From NCBI RefSeq assembly GCF_003284965.1, contig NZ_QMEW01000002.1, positions 186,001-250,000 of the forward strand: DNA of 64,000 bases. Direction: 5' to 3'. Origin of the DNA: Mycolicibacterium sp. GF69. Its GTDB lineage: Bacteria > Actinomycetota > Actinomycetes > Mycobacteriales > Mycobacteriaceae. The notes beneath the pieces are model-generated. The model saw nothing but the letters and a program-made list of their open reading frames with translations. It did no database searches and was not told the DNA's origin. Positions 38,294 to 47,408 of the stretch are shown one piece after another. A program made the translations under genes and the position numbers. Positions within the stretch are counted from its first letter, which is position 1. Every line of letters starts with the position of its first letter.

Positions 38294-39532
38294 CTACTCG
38301 GGCACCGAGGGCAGCGGAATCGTCGCCGTCACCGCGGTGCCCGCGCCCGGGCGTGACCGGATGTTGAGCCGGCCGCCCACGATCTCGGCGCGCTCGGCCA
38401 TCGACAGCAGGCCGTAGCCACCCATATCGTCGCCGCCGAGCGGATGCTCGAAGGTGTCGAAACCTATTCCGTCGTCGACGATTTCGAGCCGTGCGACATC
38501 GCCGGTGGGGCCCGCGTCGACCGCGAACGTCAGCCGGGCGGACATGGCCTTGGCGTGTTTGACGACGTTCTGCAGGCATTCCTGGGCGATCCGGTACAAC
38601 GCGAGCTCGATGTGGTCGGGCAGGCGTCGCTCCGCGAGGTCCACCTCGATGCCGATCTGCGGTATCGACCGCGCCAGGCTGGCCAGCCCGCCGGCCAGTC
38701 CGAGGTCGTCGAGAACCGGCGGTCGCAGCCCGCTGATCGCCGCGCGGGCCTCTTGCAGGGTCAGTTCGACCAGCTCGCGGGCCTTTCCGAGTTGTTCGGC
38801 CACGACAGCTGGATCATCGGATCTGGTCGCGGCGTCCAGCCGGTAGGACAGCGTCACCAGACGCTGCGAGATGCCGTCGTGGATATCGCCCGCGAGCCGG
38901 CGCCGTTCGAGCTCCTGGGCTTCGATCACCTGCTCGACAAAATTCTCGTGCGCCCGCTCGCGGGCCACCAACTGCCGGTGCAGCCGGGCCTGGTGCATGG
39001 CGCCGGCGATCAGCCTGCCGATCACCACCAGCAGCTCGACGTCACGCGCGGTGAACTCCCGGCGCTCGACGGTGTGCACGTTAAGCACGCCGACCAACCC
39101 CCCGGGGTCGGTTTCCATCGGCACCGACACCATCGACGTGAAGTCCGAGCCGCGCAGCGACTGGAACGGCATGTAGCGCGGATCGGACTCCTTGTCCTGG
39201 GTGATCACCACCGGCTCGCGATGGCTGGCGACCCACCCCGAGATGCCCTGCCCCAGCGGCAGTCTGATCTTGCCGATCTCCGCGTCGAAAGGCGGCGTGG
39301 CACCCGCCAGCGTCAGCGACCGGTCGCTGTCGTCGAGCACATGCACGAAGCACACGTCGCTGGCGGTGGCCGCGGTGATCATCCGGGCGGCCGCGGCGGC
39401 GAGCGGTTCCACGCCCGGGCCCTTCGACGCCGCCTGGATCAGCTCCCGCAGCAGCGCCAGCTCGCGGTCGGCGGCCAGCGGGTACTGGCTCAGCTCGTGC
39501 ACCGGATTCGGCGGATCACTGTCGGAGCTCAC
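38294..39532 (-). CDS. GAF-domain sensor histidine kinase (NarL/DesK-type)
   Basis: A 412-residue soluble kinase. A GAF domain spans about residues 38-182. The HisKA_3 dimerisation motif is ERRRLAGDIHDGISQRL (phosphorylated His218). The ATPase domain includes ECLQNVVKHAKA, DDGIGF and GGYGLLSMAERAE. There are no transmembrane segments, so the signal is cytosolic or sensed through GAF. The GTG start overlaps the response-regulator stop (GTGA), indicating tight coupling as a pair. Confidence 0.9.
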   Translation of the reverse strand: MSSDSDPPNPVHELSQYPLAADRELALLRELIQAASKGPGVEPLAAAAARMITAATASDVCFVHVLDDSDRSLTLAGATPPFDAEIGKIRLPLGQGISGWVASHREPVVITQDKESDPRYMPFQSLRGSDFTSMVSVPMETDPGGLVGVLNVHTVERREFTARDVELLVVIGRLIAGAMHQARLHRQLVARERAHENFVEQVIEAQELERRRLAGDIHDGISQRLVTLSYRLDAATRSDDPAVVAEQLGKARELVELTLQEARAAISGLRPPVLDDLGLAGGLASLARSIPQIGIEVDLAERRLPDHIELALYRIAQECLQNVVKHAKAMSARLTFAVDAGPTGDVARLEIVDDGIGFDTFEHPLGGDDMGGYGLLSMAERAEIVGGRLNIRSRPGAGTAVTATIPLPSVPE

Positions 39533-40191
39533 TTGTAGATCCCCTCGCGCAACGCCGTCGCCACGGCGCCGGTTCGATCGCTGACACCGAGTTTGCGGTA
39601 GATCGAGCTGAGGTGCGTTTTGACCGTCTCGTCGCCGATGACCAGCTTGGCGGCGATCGCCCGGTTGGACAGCCCGTTGACGACCAGGGACAGGATCTCG
39701 CTCTCGCGCTGCGTCAAGCCCTGCCGCGCGCCGGGCCAGAACTCGTCGCGCTGCAGCCGTGCGGCCGTGTCGACCGCCCTGGCGGCCATGCCCGGATCGA
39801 TCGCGGTCTCTCCGCGATGCACGAACTCGAGCTGACGGACCAGCTCGTCGCTGCTGATGCTCTTGAGCAGGTAGCCGGACGCGCCGACGCGTAATGCCTG
39901 GAACAGGTACTGCTCGTCGTCGTATACCGACAGCATGACGACTTTGCGGCCGGTGTCGCGTTCGCGCAGCTCGGCGCACAGGTCCAGGCCGCTGGCCCCC
40001 TGCATTCGGACGTCGCACAGCACGATGTCGGGGTCGAGGTCGTCGATGACGCTGACCGCCCGCTCGGCGCCGACGGCCTGCCCGACGACCTGAACCCGGT
40101 CGCTGAACGCCGCCAGCATGGCCTTGAGACCCTCGATCACCATTTCGTGGTCGTCGACCAGCACAAGACGCACCGGTGGGCTGCTCGGCAT
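39529..40191 (-). CDS. NarL/LuxR-family response regulator
   Basis: A 220-residue regulator. The receiver domain has the acidic DDHE pocket and phospho-acceptor Asp60 in IVLCDVRM. The C-terminal LuxR helix-turn-helix is LTQRESEILSLVVNGLSNRAIA followed by ETVKTHLSSIYRKLGVSD. It is the first gene of a two-gene operon with the GAF kinase. Target genes are unknown. Confidence 0.92.
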   Translation of the reverse strand: MPSSPPVRLVLVDDHEMVIEGLKAMLAAFSDRVQVVGQAVGAERAVSVIDDLDPDIVLCDVRMQGASGLDLCAELRERDTGRKVVMLSVYDDEQYLFQALRVGASGYLLKSISSDELVRQLEFVHRGETAIDPGMAARAVDTAARLQRDEFWPGARQGLTQRESEILSLVVNGLSNRAIAAKLVIGDETVKTHLSSIYRKLGVSDRTGAVATALREGIYK

Positions 40192-40317
40192 GCACCCACC
40201 TTAAGGCGTCGTTTCCAGCCAGAACTGGCAGGTAGAACAACATGGCGCGGCGATTCGGCACCGACGATCCCCCGATTGGGGGAGGCCGCGGCGTGTGATC
40301 GCAGCCACTCTTTACCC

Positions 40318-41127
40318 ATGCCGACAACGCAGGAGACGACGTGGCGCGCGGGCCGGTTCTGGTGGGACGGCGCCTCCGGGCCCGGATTAGCTTCTCGGTG
40401 CGCTGTGCGCGGGGTGGTTTTCGACCTCGACGCCCTGACCGATATCGAATGCGACGGCCACCGGGTCGCCTATAACGCGGCCTTCGAGTCGCATGGGCTG
40501 AACTTCCAGTGGTCGGTGACGCGCTATCGACAACTGCTTGCGCTGACCGATGAACGGCAGCGGGTCGCGGCCGAACTCCGCAAGCGGTGCGTGGCCACCG
40601 AGTCCGATGTGCTCACCAAGCTGCTGGCCGACGAGATCTACACCACCAAGACGATGTTGTTCGACGAGCTGATCCTCGAGCGCGATCTCACACCGCGGCC
40701 GGGACTGGTCGACTTCGTGATGGATGCGGTCGGCGCGGGCGTCCAGGTCGCGGTTGTGGTGAACGGTCAGCGCGGTTGGGCCGAACCGCTGGTGCGGCAG
40801 CTGGCCGGCGAGGGTCTCGTCGAGGTCGTGGTCACCGCCGAGGACGTCGTCAAGCCGATGCCCGATCCCGAGGCGCACCGTCACGCGCTGTGGGAACTCG
40901 GGCTCTCACCGGAGGACGCGATCGCGGTCACCGGTTCGGCATCCGGGCTGCGGGCCGCGACGGCCGCCGGCCTGGCGACCGTCGTGATCACGGGGGAGGG
41001 CACGCCCGACATCCCCGCCGCGGTTGCGGTGCGCGAGGACTTCGGTGGCGCCAACCCGCTGCGGCTCGTCGACTGTCAACGGCTGCACGCCAACTGGTGG
41101 CGCACCCACAAGCCGACGGCTGCGTAG
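40318..41127 (+). CDS. HAD-superfamily hydrolase, beta-phosphoglucomutase-like
   Basis: A 269-residue HAD protein. The nucleophile motif appears as VFDLDALTD rather than the usual DxDGT, keeping both aspartates. VVVNGQR occupies the motif II position, and KPMPDPEAH carries the motif III lysine. It probably acts on a small phosphate ester. ATG 40318 is chosen; the upstream in-frame stretch belongs to the divergent promoter region. A 23-bp duplication covers its stop. Confidence 0.8.
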   Translation: MPTTQETTWRAGRFWWDGASGPGLASRCAVRGVVFDLDALTDIECDGHRVAYNAAFESHGLNFQWSVTRYRQLLALTDERQRVAAELRKRCVATESDVLTKLLADEIYTTKTMLFDELILERDLTPRPGLVDFVMDAVGAGVQVAVVVNGQRGWAEPLVRQLAGEGLVEVVVTAEDVVKPMPDPEAHRHALWELGLSPEDAIAVTGSASGLRAATAAGLATVVITGEGTPDIPAAVAVREDFGGANPLRLVDCQRLHANWWRTHKPTAA

Positions 41128-41163
41128 CGGCCAATCAGGCACGGCTGCGTAGCGGCCAATCAG
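41116..41163 (+). repeat. 23-bp direct repeat (25-bp period) over the HAD stop codon
   Basis: The 23-bp unit starting ACGGCTGCGTAGCGG occurs at 41116-41138 and 41141-41163. The first copy contains the HAD gene's TAG stop, and the second lies wholly downstream. Confidence 0.95.
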
Positions 41164-41187
41164 CGGCGGTCCCGGTAGTTTCGTGCC

Positions 41188-41883
41188 ATGACCGAGATCC
41201 CCACCACCGACGAGGCGCTTGCCCGCCTCGATATGCCGTTGGTCGACGCGATGATGACCCAGCGCGCGGTGCGCCGCGTCCTTCCCGACCCCGTCGACGA
41301 CGCTGTCGTCTTGAAGTGCATCGAGTTGGCGCTACGGGCCCCGACCGGGTCGAACGGGCAGAACTGGGAATTCATCGTGGTGAAGGACCGGGCCGTCAAG
41401 GATCAAATCGGCAAGCGCTATCGCCAGGCGTGGTCGCTCTACGGCGGGATTGGCCGGCGTCTGGCTGCCGGTGACGAGTCGATGCAGAAGATCCTGCGGG
41501 CCGTGCAGTGGCAGGTCGACCATTTCAGTGAGATCCCGGTCCTCGTCGTGCCGTGTCTGCGCGGCGGGATGCGGTTGCCGTACATGCCGTCGCCGTTCGT
41601 CGGCGAGTCGTCGTTTTTCGGATCGATTTACCCAAGCGTGCAGAACCTGCTGCTCGCCGCTCGGGCGATGGGGCTGGGTGCGTCGCTGATCACCCTGCCG
41701 CTGTGGAGCGTGACGTCCGCGCGCCGGATCTTGGGCCTGCCGCTGACGGTGACACCGGTCTGTGTCGCGCCTCTGGGATGGCCTCGTGGCCGGTACGGGC
41801 CGACGACCCGCAAGCCGGTCGGGGAAGTTGCCCATCTCGACCGGTACGGCAAGCGCGTCTGGGACGACGCCCCGGCCCGGTGA
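41188..41883 (+). CDS. Nitroreductase-family flavoprotein
   Basis: A 231-residue nitroreductase fold protein: MTQRAVRRVLPDPVDD with the FMN phosphate-binding arginines, LRAPTGSNGQNWEFIVVKD, and GSIYPSVQNLLLAARAMGLGASL. These enzymes use FMN and NAD(P)H to reduce nitro groups, quinones or enones. Physiological substrate is unknown. It is convergent with mmsB, 9 nt apart. Confidence 0.88.
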   Translation: MTEIPTTDEALARLDMPLVDAMMTQRAVRRVLPDPVDDAVVLKCIELALRAPTGSNGQNWEFIVVKDRAVKDQIGKRYRQAWSLYGGIGRRLAAGDESMQKILRAVQWQVDHFSEIPVLVVPCLRGGMRLPYMPSPFVGESSFFGSIYPSVQNLLLAARAMGLGASLITLPLWSVTSARRILGLPLTVTPVCVAPLGWPRGRYGPTTRKPVGEVAHLDRYGKRVWDDAPAR

Positions 41884-41892
41884 GAAGCTTCC

Positions 41893-42768
41893 TCAGTTGC
41901 CGCGCAGCAGTTCGATCACGGCGCTGAAGTCCTTGTCCGCGTGCTCGGCGGCAAACTGCTTGTAGATGTCGGCGGCGTGGCTGCCCAGCGGGGCGTTCGA
42001 TCCCGTCGACTCGACCGCGGCCATGGCCAGCCCGAGGTCCTTGTTCATCAGCGCGGTCGCAAACCCCGGCTGGAAGTCGTTGTTGGCCGGCGACGTCGGA
42101 ACCGGCCCGGGCACAGGGCAATTCGTGTGCACCGACCAGCAGTTGCCGGTGGCACCGGTGATCACGTCGAACAAGGACTGCGCCGACAGTCCCAGCTTCT
42201 CGGCGAGCACGAACGCTTCGCCGATCGCGATCTGCTCCACCGCGAGCACCATGTTGTTGCACAGCTTGGCCGCCTGCCCAGTACCGGAGGCGCCGCAGTG
42301 GATGATCTTGCCCGCCAACGGTTCCAGCACTGGCCGGGCGCGTTCCACCGCGGAATCCTCACCGCCGACCATGAACGCCAGCGTGCCCGCGGTCGCGCCT
42401 TTGACCCCGCCGGACACCGGGGCGTCGAGTTGGGCGAACCCGCGCTCGGCCGCCTGTCGGTTGACGCTGCGGGCGTCGTCGACGGAGATCGTGGAGGTGT
42501 CGATGAACAACGTGCCGTCTTTGGCGGCGGGCAGCACCTCGGCGTAGCAGGCTTTCACGATCTCGCCGTTGGGCAGCGACGTGATCACGACATCGGCGTC
42601 GGCGACCGCCTCGGCGCCGCTGTCGAACACCGATGCACCCTTGTCGGCGGCAGCGGACTTGAGCGCGGAAACGGGATCGAACGCGCGGACCGTCTGGCCG
42701 GCGCCGACCAGGTTCGCCGCCATGGGCCCGCCCATGTGGCCCAGCCCCAAGAACGCGATCGTCGTCAT
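41893..42768 (-). CDS. mmsB: 3-hydroxyisobutyrate dehydrogenase
   Basis: A 291-residue beta-hydroxyacid dehydrogenase. The NAD-binding motif is FLGLGHMGGPMAANL, the substrate motif is DAPVSGGVKGA, and the catalytic lysine lies in GQAAKLCNNM. It oxidises 3-hydroxyisobutyrate to methylmalonate semialdehyde in valine breakdown. ATG 42768 follows GGAAGGG. It is the last gene of mmsA-fadE9-mmsB. Confidence 0.94.
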   Translation of the reverse strand: MTTIAFLGLGHMGGPMAANLVGAGQTVRAFDPVSALKSAAADKGASVFDSGAEAVADADVVITSLPNGEIVKACYAEVLPAAKDGTLFIDTSTISVDDARSVNRQAAERGFAQLDAPVSGGVKGATAGTLAFMVGGEDSAVERARPVLEPLAGKIIHCGASGTGQAAKLCNNMVLAVEQIAIGEAFVLAEKLGLSAQSLFDVITGATGNCWSVHTNCPVPGPVPTSPANNDFQPGFATALMNKDLGLAMAAVESTGSNAPLGSHAADIYKQFAAEHADKDFSAVIELLRGN

Positions 42769-42785
42769 GAACAGCCCTTCCTGCG

Positions 42786-43952
42786 TTACGCGGACGCTCG
42801 CACCCTGGCGGCCTGCGACCGCCCGATGACCACGCGCATGATTTCGTTGGTCCCCTCGAGAATCCGATGCACCCGCAGATCCCGGACGATCTTCTCCAAC
42901 CCGTACTCGTTGAGATAGCCGTAGCCGCCGTGCAACTGCAGCGCCTGGTCGGCGACCGTGTAGCAGGCGTCGGTGACGTAGAGCTTGGCCATCGCGCACA
43001 GTTCGACCTTGTCCGGGTGGTTGTCGTCGAGCGCGCGGGCCGCCCGCCACAACAGGTTTCGCGACGTCTCCAGCGCGGTGGCCATATCGGCGAGGGTGAA
43101 GCGGATAGTGGGCTCGTCGAGCAGTGCGCCGCCGAACGCCTCGCGGTCACGCACATGGGCGACGGCCTTGTCGTAGGCGGCCTGCGCGCCGCCGAGCGAG
43201 CACGCGGCGATGTTGATCCGCCCGCCGTTGAGCCCGTTCATCGCGATCCCGAAGCCCACGCCCTCGCCGTCGGCACCCCCGAGCATGGCCTCGGCGGGCA
43301 CGCGGGCACCCTCGAAGATCACCTGGGCGGTGGGCTGGGCGTGCCAGCCCATCTTCTCTTCCTCGGCCCCGAAAGTCAGCCCTGGCGTGTCCTTTTCGAC
43401 GATGAATGCCGAGATGCCCCGCGGTCCCTCACCGCCGGTGCGAGCCATCACGACGTACACGTCCGACGAGCCTGCGCCGGAGATGAACTGCTTGACCCCG
43501 TCGAGCACATAGTGGTCGCCCGCACGAACGGCCCTGGTGCGCAACGCGCTTGCGTCGGACCCCGCGCCGGGTTCGGTCAGGCAATAGCTCGCGATCAGCT
43601 CCATCGACGCCAGCCGCGGCACCAGGCTCTTGCGTTGCTCAGCGGTGCCGTACGTGTCGACCATCCAGGTGCACATGTTGTGAATCGACAGGAACGCCGC
43701 CACGGTCGGATCCGCCGTCGAGAGCTGCTCGAAGATCCGTACCCCGTCCAGTCGCCGCAGGCCGCTGCCCCCGGCGTCTTCGTTGCAGTACACCGCCGCC
43801 ATACCGAGTTCGGCGGCCTCGCGCAACACGTCGGTGGGAAAGTGGTGCGAGGAGTCCCACTCCAAGGCGAACGGCGCGAGCCGCTTCTCGGCGAACGCGG
43901 CCGCCGTCTCGGCGATCACCCGTTCGTCGTCGTCGAGCCCGAAATAGTCCAT
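42786..43952 (-). CDS. fadE9: Acyl-CoA dehydrogenase, isobutyryl-CoA type
   Basis: A 388-residue FAD acyl-CoA dehydrogenase. Signatures are YCLTEPGAGSDASAL and the C-terminal LHGGYGYLNEYGLEKIVRDLRVHRILEGTNEI. The catalytic base lies in this last region. Placement between mmsA and mmsB indicates isobutyryl-CoA oxidation in valine catabolism, as in the Rv0752c locus (from memory). ATG 43952 starts MDYFGLDDDE. Confidence 0.9.
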   Translation of the reverse strand: MDYFGLDDDERVIAETAAAFAEKRLAPFALEWDSSHHFPTDVLREAAELGMAAVYCNEDAGGSGLRRLDGVRIFEQLSTADPTVAAFLSIHNMCTWMVDTYGTAEQRKSLVPRLASMELIASYCLTEPGAGSDASALRTRAVRAGDHYVLDGVKQFISGAGSSDVYVVMARTGGEGPRGISAFIVEKDTPGLTFGAEEEKMGWHAQPTAQVIFEGARVPAEAMLGGADGEGVGFGIAMNGLNGGRINIAACSLGGAQAAYDKAVAHVRDREAFGGALLDEPTIRFTLADMATALETSRNLLWRAARALDDNHPDKVELCAMAKLYVTDACYTVADQALQLHGGYGYLNEYGLEKIVRDLRVHRILEGTNEIMRVVIGRSQAARVRASA

Positions 43953-43972
43953 GGTGCCGCAGTTCTCGCGAG

Positions 43973-45493
43973 CTACTTCATGGTGGGGATGACGAACTCG
44001 GCCCCATCCTTGATGCCCGACGGCCACCGCTGGGTGACGGTCTTGGTCTTGGTGTAGAACAGGATCGAGTGCGGTCCGTGCTGGTTGAGATCACCGAAGC
44101 CGGACCGCTTCCAACCGCCAAAGGTGTGGTAGGCCACCGGAACCGGGATCGGCACGTTGACGCCGACCATGCCGACCTGTACCCGAGAGACGAAGTTGCG
44201 GGCGGCGTCTCCGTCGCGGGTGAATATCGCCACTCCGTTGCCGTAGTCGTGCTCCGACGGCAGCGCCAGCGCCTCCTCGTAGTCCTTCGCGCGCACGATG
44301 CACAGCACCGGGCCGAAGATCTCGTCGGTGTAGATCGACATGTCCGTGGTGACGTGGTCGAAGAGCGTCGGCCCGATGAACCAGCCGTTCTCCAGGCTCG
44401 CATCGCCGAATTGCATGTCGTCGCTGGCGCGTTCGCGGCCGTCGACCACGATCTCCGCACCCGCTTCCACACCTGCGTCGATGTAGCCGCGGACCCGTTT
44501 GAGCGCCGCCTCGGTGATGAGCGGTCCGTAGGTGGCCTTGGGGTCGAGGCTGTGCCCGACGCGCAGTTCGGCGACCCGCTCGGTCAGCCGGGCGCGCAGG
44601 CGGTTGGCCGTCTCCTCGCCGACGGGCACGGCCACACTGATCGCCATGCATCGCTCACCCGCGCTCCCGTAGCCGGCGCCGATCAACGCGTCGACGGCCT
44701 GGTCGAGGTCGGCGTCGGGCATCACGATCATGTGGTTCTTTGCACCGCCGAAGCACTGTGCACGTTTACCGTTCGCCGTCGCGGTCGAGTAGATGTACTC
44801 GGCGATGTCGGAGCTGCCGACAAATCCGACCGCCTGGATCATCGGGTGCTCGAGGATTGCGTCGACGGCCTCCTTGTCACCCTGCACGACCTGGAAGACG
44901 CCGGGTGGCAGGCCCGCCTCGATGAACAGCTCGGCCAGCCGCAGCGGCACCGAAGGATCGCGTTCGGAGGGCTTGAGGATGAACGCGTTGCCACACGCCA
45001 AGGCGGGGCCGGCCTTCCACAGCGGGATCATCGCGGGGAAGTTGAACGGGGTGATGCCGGCGACCACGCCGAGCGGCTGACGCAGCGAATAGACGTCGAT
45101 GCCGGTGCCCGCGCCCTCGGTGTGCTCACCTTTGAGCAGATGCGGGATGCCGACCGAGAACTCGATCACCTCGAGGCCGCGCTGGATGTCGCCGAGAGAG
45201 TCGGCGTGGGTCTTGCCATGCTCGAGGGACAGCAGTTCGGCGAGCTCGTCGGCGTTCTCGTTGACCAGCGCGATGAACTTCATCAGCACCCGCGCCCGAC
45301 GCTGGGGGTTCCACGCCGCCCACGCCTTCTGCGCTTCGGCGGCACCGGCGACGGCCGCGTCGACGTCGGCGGCCGAAGCCATCGACACCTGCGCCTGAAC
45401 TTCGCCCGTGCTGGGATTGAAGACGTCGGCGGTGCGACCCGATTGGCCGTTCGTGCGCTGGCCGTCAATGAAATGCGGAATCTGGCTGGTCAT
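43973..45493 (-). CDS. mmsA: CoA-acylating methylmalonate-semialdehyde dehydrogenase
   Basis: A 506-residue aldehyde dehydrogenase of the MmsA type. GITPFNFPAMIPLWK, GSSDIAEYIYSTA and GAKNHMIVMPDAD lead to the nucleophile in GSAGERCMAISV. It converts methylmalonate semialdehyde to propionyl-CoA. ATG 45493 follows GAGGGG. It is the first gene of the valine-catabolism operon and has its own promoter and palindrome. Confidence 0.94.
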   Translation of the reverse strand: MTSQIPHFIDGQRTNGQSGRTADVFNPSTGEVQAQVSMASAADVDAAVAGAAEAQKAWAAWNPQRRARVLMKFIALVNENADELAELLSLEHGKTHADSLGDIQRGLEVIEFSVGIPHLLKGEHTEGAGTGIDVYSLRQPLGVVAGITPFNFPAMIPLWKAGPALACGNAFILKPSERDPSVPLRLAELFIEAGLPPGVFQVVQGDKEAVDAILEHPMIQAVGFVGSSDIAEYIYSTATANGKRAQCFGGAKNHMIVMPDADLDQAVDALIGAGYGSAGERCMAISVAVPVGEETANRLRARLTERVAELRVGHSLDPKATYGPLITEAALKRVRGYIDAGVEAGAEIVVDGRERASDDMQFGDASLENGWFIGPTLFDHVTTDMSIYTDEIFGPVLCIVRAKDYEEALALPSEHDYGNGVAIFTRDGDAARNFVSRVQVGMVGVNVPIPVPVAYHTFGGWKRSGFGDLNQHGPHSILFYTKTKTVTQRWPSGIKDGAEFVIPTMK

Positions 45494-45508
45494 GCGAATG
45501 CCCCTCAC

Positions 45509-45554
45509 TACTAGATAGTTGGATATCCTAGTAATGGCGTGCCGTGCGATGCAA
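45509..45554 (-). promoter_or_regulatory. mmsA promoter with overlapping palindrome
   Basis: On the minus strand TTGCAT (45549-45554), 18 nt, then TAGGAT (45525-45530) form a promoter. TACTAG...CTAGTA (45509-45533) is an inverted repeat over the -10 and start site, suggesting a repressor responsive to a valine-pathway intermediate (inference). Confidence 0.5.
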
Positions 45555-45669
45555 GAGCGGTCCGCCGGGTCCGGGAAAGCGAGTCAGCCGCGAGATTGCA
45601 GCCAGGGTCGTTGGCGCCGCTGCGAGCGCAGCCGTGAGTGCAAAAACCGGGCCGTCGTTTGCCTCAGCC

Positions 45670-46512
45670 TCAGCCCTCGAGTCCAAGCGGCCCCGCCAAC
45701 TCGGTCAGCGTCGGCAGCAACACGTCCCACCCGCCGAGCACCTGGATCGCAACATGGTCAGCCCCCGACTCCAAGTGCTCGTTGAGTCGCGCCGCGATCA
45801 CTTCGGGCGTGCCGTGTGCGACGACCGCGTCGATGAAGCGATCGCTGCCCGGCTTGGCGAGGTCGTCCTCGGTGAAGCCCAACCGTTTCCAGTTGTTCAG
45901 GTAGTTCGACAGGTTCAGATAGAAGTCGACTGTCTGCCTGCCGATCTCGCGGGACGCCTCGGCGTCTCGGGCCAACACAACCTTATGCTCGGGGGCGATG
46001 AACACGGTGGGGCCCAACAGATTCCGTGCCTCGCCGGTGTGTTGGGGAGTCGTCAGATACGGGTGGGCGCCCGCGCTGCGCTGCGCGGACAGCTTGAGCA
46101 CCTTGGGACCCAACGCGGCGATCACCCGCCGGCTCGTCGGCACCTTCTTGGCGTCCAGCGCATCGAGGTACTCCACTAGTACGTCGTACGGTTTGCGGTA
46201 CTCCTCGGTGTGCTCGGGGTGACCGATGCCGATGCCGAGCAGGAACCGCCCCGGATATGCGTCCTCGACACGGTGATACGCCTCGGCGACCTCGTCGGCG
46301 GGCGCCGTCCACACGTTGACGATGCCGGTGGTGACCTGGAGGTTCTCCGTGCGTTCGAGGATGGGCTCGACGTACTCGAGGTTGCCGGCGGGTGATCCAC
46401 CGATCCAGAGCGCGCCGTAGCCGAGTTTCTCGATCTCCACGGCCTGCTCCGGCTTCGGCACGCCGAATGTCCAGACGCCATAGCGGCCGAGGTCGGGTTT
46501 GAGCTCAGTCAT
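45670..46512 (-). CDS. LLM-class (F420-dependent) oxidoreductase, paralogue A
   Basis: A 280-residue luciferase-like protein resembling the TIGR03620 F420 family: LGYGALWIGGSP, TGIVNVWTA, YPGRFLLGIGIGHPEH and ALGPKVLKLSAQRSAGAHPYL. It likely uses coenzyme F420 for hydride transfer on an unknown substrate. It lies 21 nt downstream of its paralogue, in one operon. Confidence 0.88.
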   Translation of the reverse strand: MTELKPDLGRYGVWTFGVPKPEQAVEIEKLGYGALWIGGSPAGNLEYVEPILERTENLQVTTGIVNVWTAPADEVAEAYHRVEDAYPGRFLLGIGIGHPEHTEEYRKPYDVLVEYLDALDAKKVPTSRRVIAALGPKVLKLSAQRSAGAHPYLTTPQHTGEARNLLGPTVFIAPEHKVVLARDAEASREIGRQTVDFYLNLSNYLNNWKRLGFTEDDLAKPGSDRFIDAVVAHGTPEVIAARLNEHLESGADHVAIQVLGGWDVLLPTLTELAGPLGLEG

Positions 46513-46533
46513 GCGGATCCCTTCGGTGTCATG

Positions 46534-47379
46534 TCATCTCAGGCCTAGCGGCCCGGCCAGTTCGGTTAGCGCATCCACCAACTTGTCCGGTCGGGTGAGC
46601 ACCTGTACGGGAACGTGGTCGGCCCCCGCTTCGCGGTGCTGCTTGAGCCGCGCGGCTATGGCGTCGACGGTGCCATAGGCGACCACGGCGTCGACCAGCC
46701 GGTCGCTGCCCGGCTTGGCGACCTCCTCGTCGGTGAAGCCGAGCCGCTTCCAGCTGTTGAGGTAGTTCTCCAGGTTGAGGTAGATCTCCAACGCCTTGCG
46801 GCCGACCGCGCGAGCCCTCTCCGCATCCATCGTCAGCACCACCTTGTGTTCGGGTGCGAGGAACGCGTCCGGGCCCATCAGTTTGCGGGCTTCGGCGGTG
46901 TGTTCGGGCGTCGTCAGATAGGGGTGCGCACCCGCCGAGCGTTCCGCCGACAGCCTCAGCACCCGCGGGCCCAGCGCGGCGACCACGCGCCGGTCCTTCG
47001 GAACCCCGTACTCATCGAGCTTGTCGAGGTACGCGGTCAGCGCGTCGTACGGCTTCTGGTACTGGGTGTGCGCTTCGGGATGACCAACGCCGATGCCCAA
47101 CAGGAAGCGCCCGGGGTAGGCCTTCTCGATGCGGTGGAACGACTCGCTGACCGGACCGGCATCTGCGGTCCAGATGTTGACGATGCCGGTAGCCAGCTTG
47201 ATGTCGGCGGTCGGTTCGAGAATCGGCTCGACCCAGGACAACTCCGCCGCGGGGGAGCCGCCCGCCCAGATCGCACCGTAGCCGAGACCTTCGATGTCGC
47301 GAAGCTGCCCGGGGCTCAGTTGCTGCCACATCGAGTGGTGGCCGAACGCGCCGTACGCGCCGAGGTCCGGTTTCGTCAT
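46534..47379 (-). CDS. LLM-class (F420-dependent) oxidoreductase, paralogue B
   Basis: A 281-residue paralogue of the preceding entry: LGYGAIWAGGSPAAE, TGIVNIWTA, FLLGIGVGHPEAHTQ, SAGAHPYLTTPEHTAEARKL. It is the first gene of the tandem pair. The N-terminal segment YGAFGHHSMWQQLSPGQ differs most from paralogue A, so the two may accept different substrates. Confidence 0.88.
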   Translation of the reverse strand: MTKPDLGAYGAFGHHSMWQQLSPGQLRDIEGLGYGAIWAGGSPAAELSWVEPILEPTADIKLATGIVNIWTADAGPVSESFHRIEKAYPGRFLLGIGVGHPEAHTQYQKPYDALTAYLDKLDEYGVPKDRRVVAALGPRVLRLSAERSAGAHPYLTTPEHTAEARKLMGPDAFLAPEHKVVLTMDAERARAVGRKALEIYLNLENYLNSWKRLGFTDEEVAKPGSDRLVDAVVAYGTVDAIAARLKQHREAGADHVPVQVLTRPDKLVDALTELAGPLGLR

Positions 47380-47408
47380 GATCGCTGCAACCCTTCGGTG
47401 TCGTCCGG

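Noticed and set aside
43550..45514. 654-codon plus-strand frame opposite mmsA and fadE9
   Set aside because: Opposite two clear dehydrogenase genes and lacking motifs; a GC-driven shadow.
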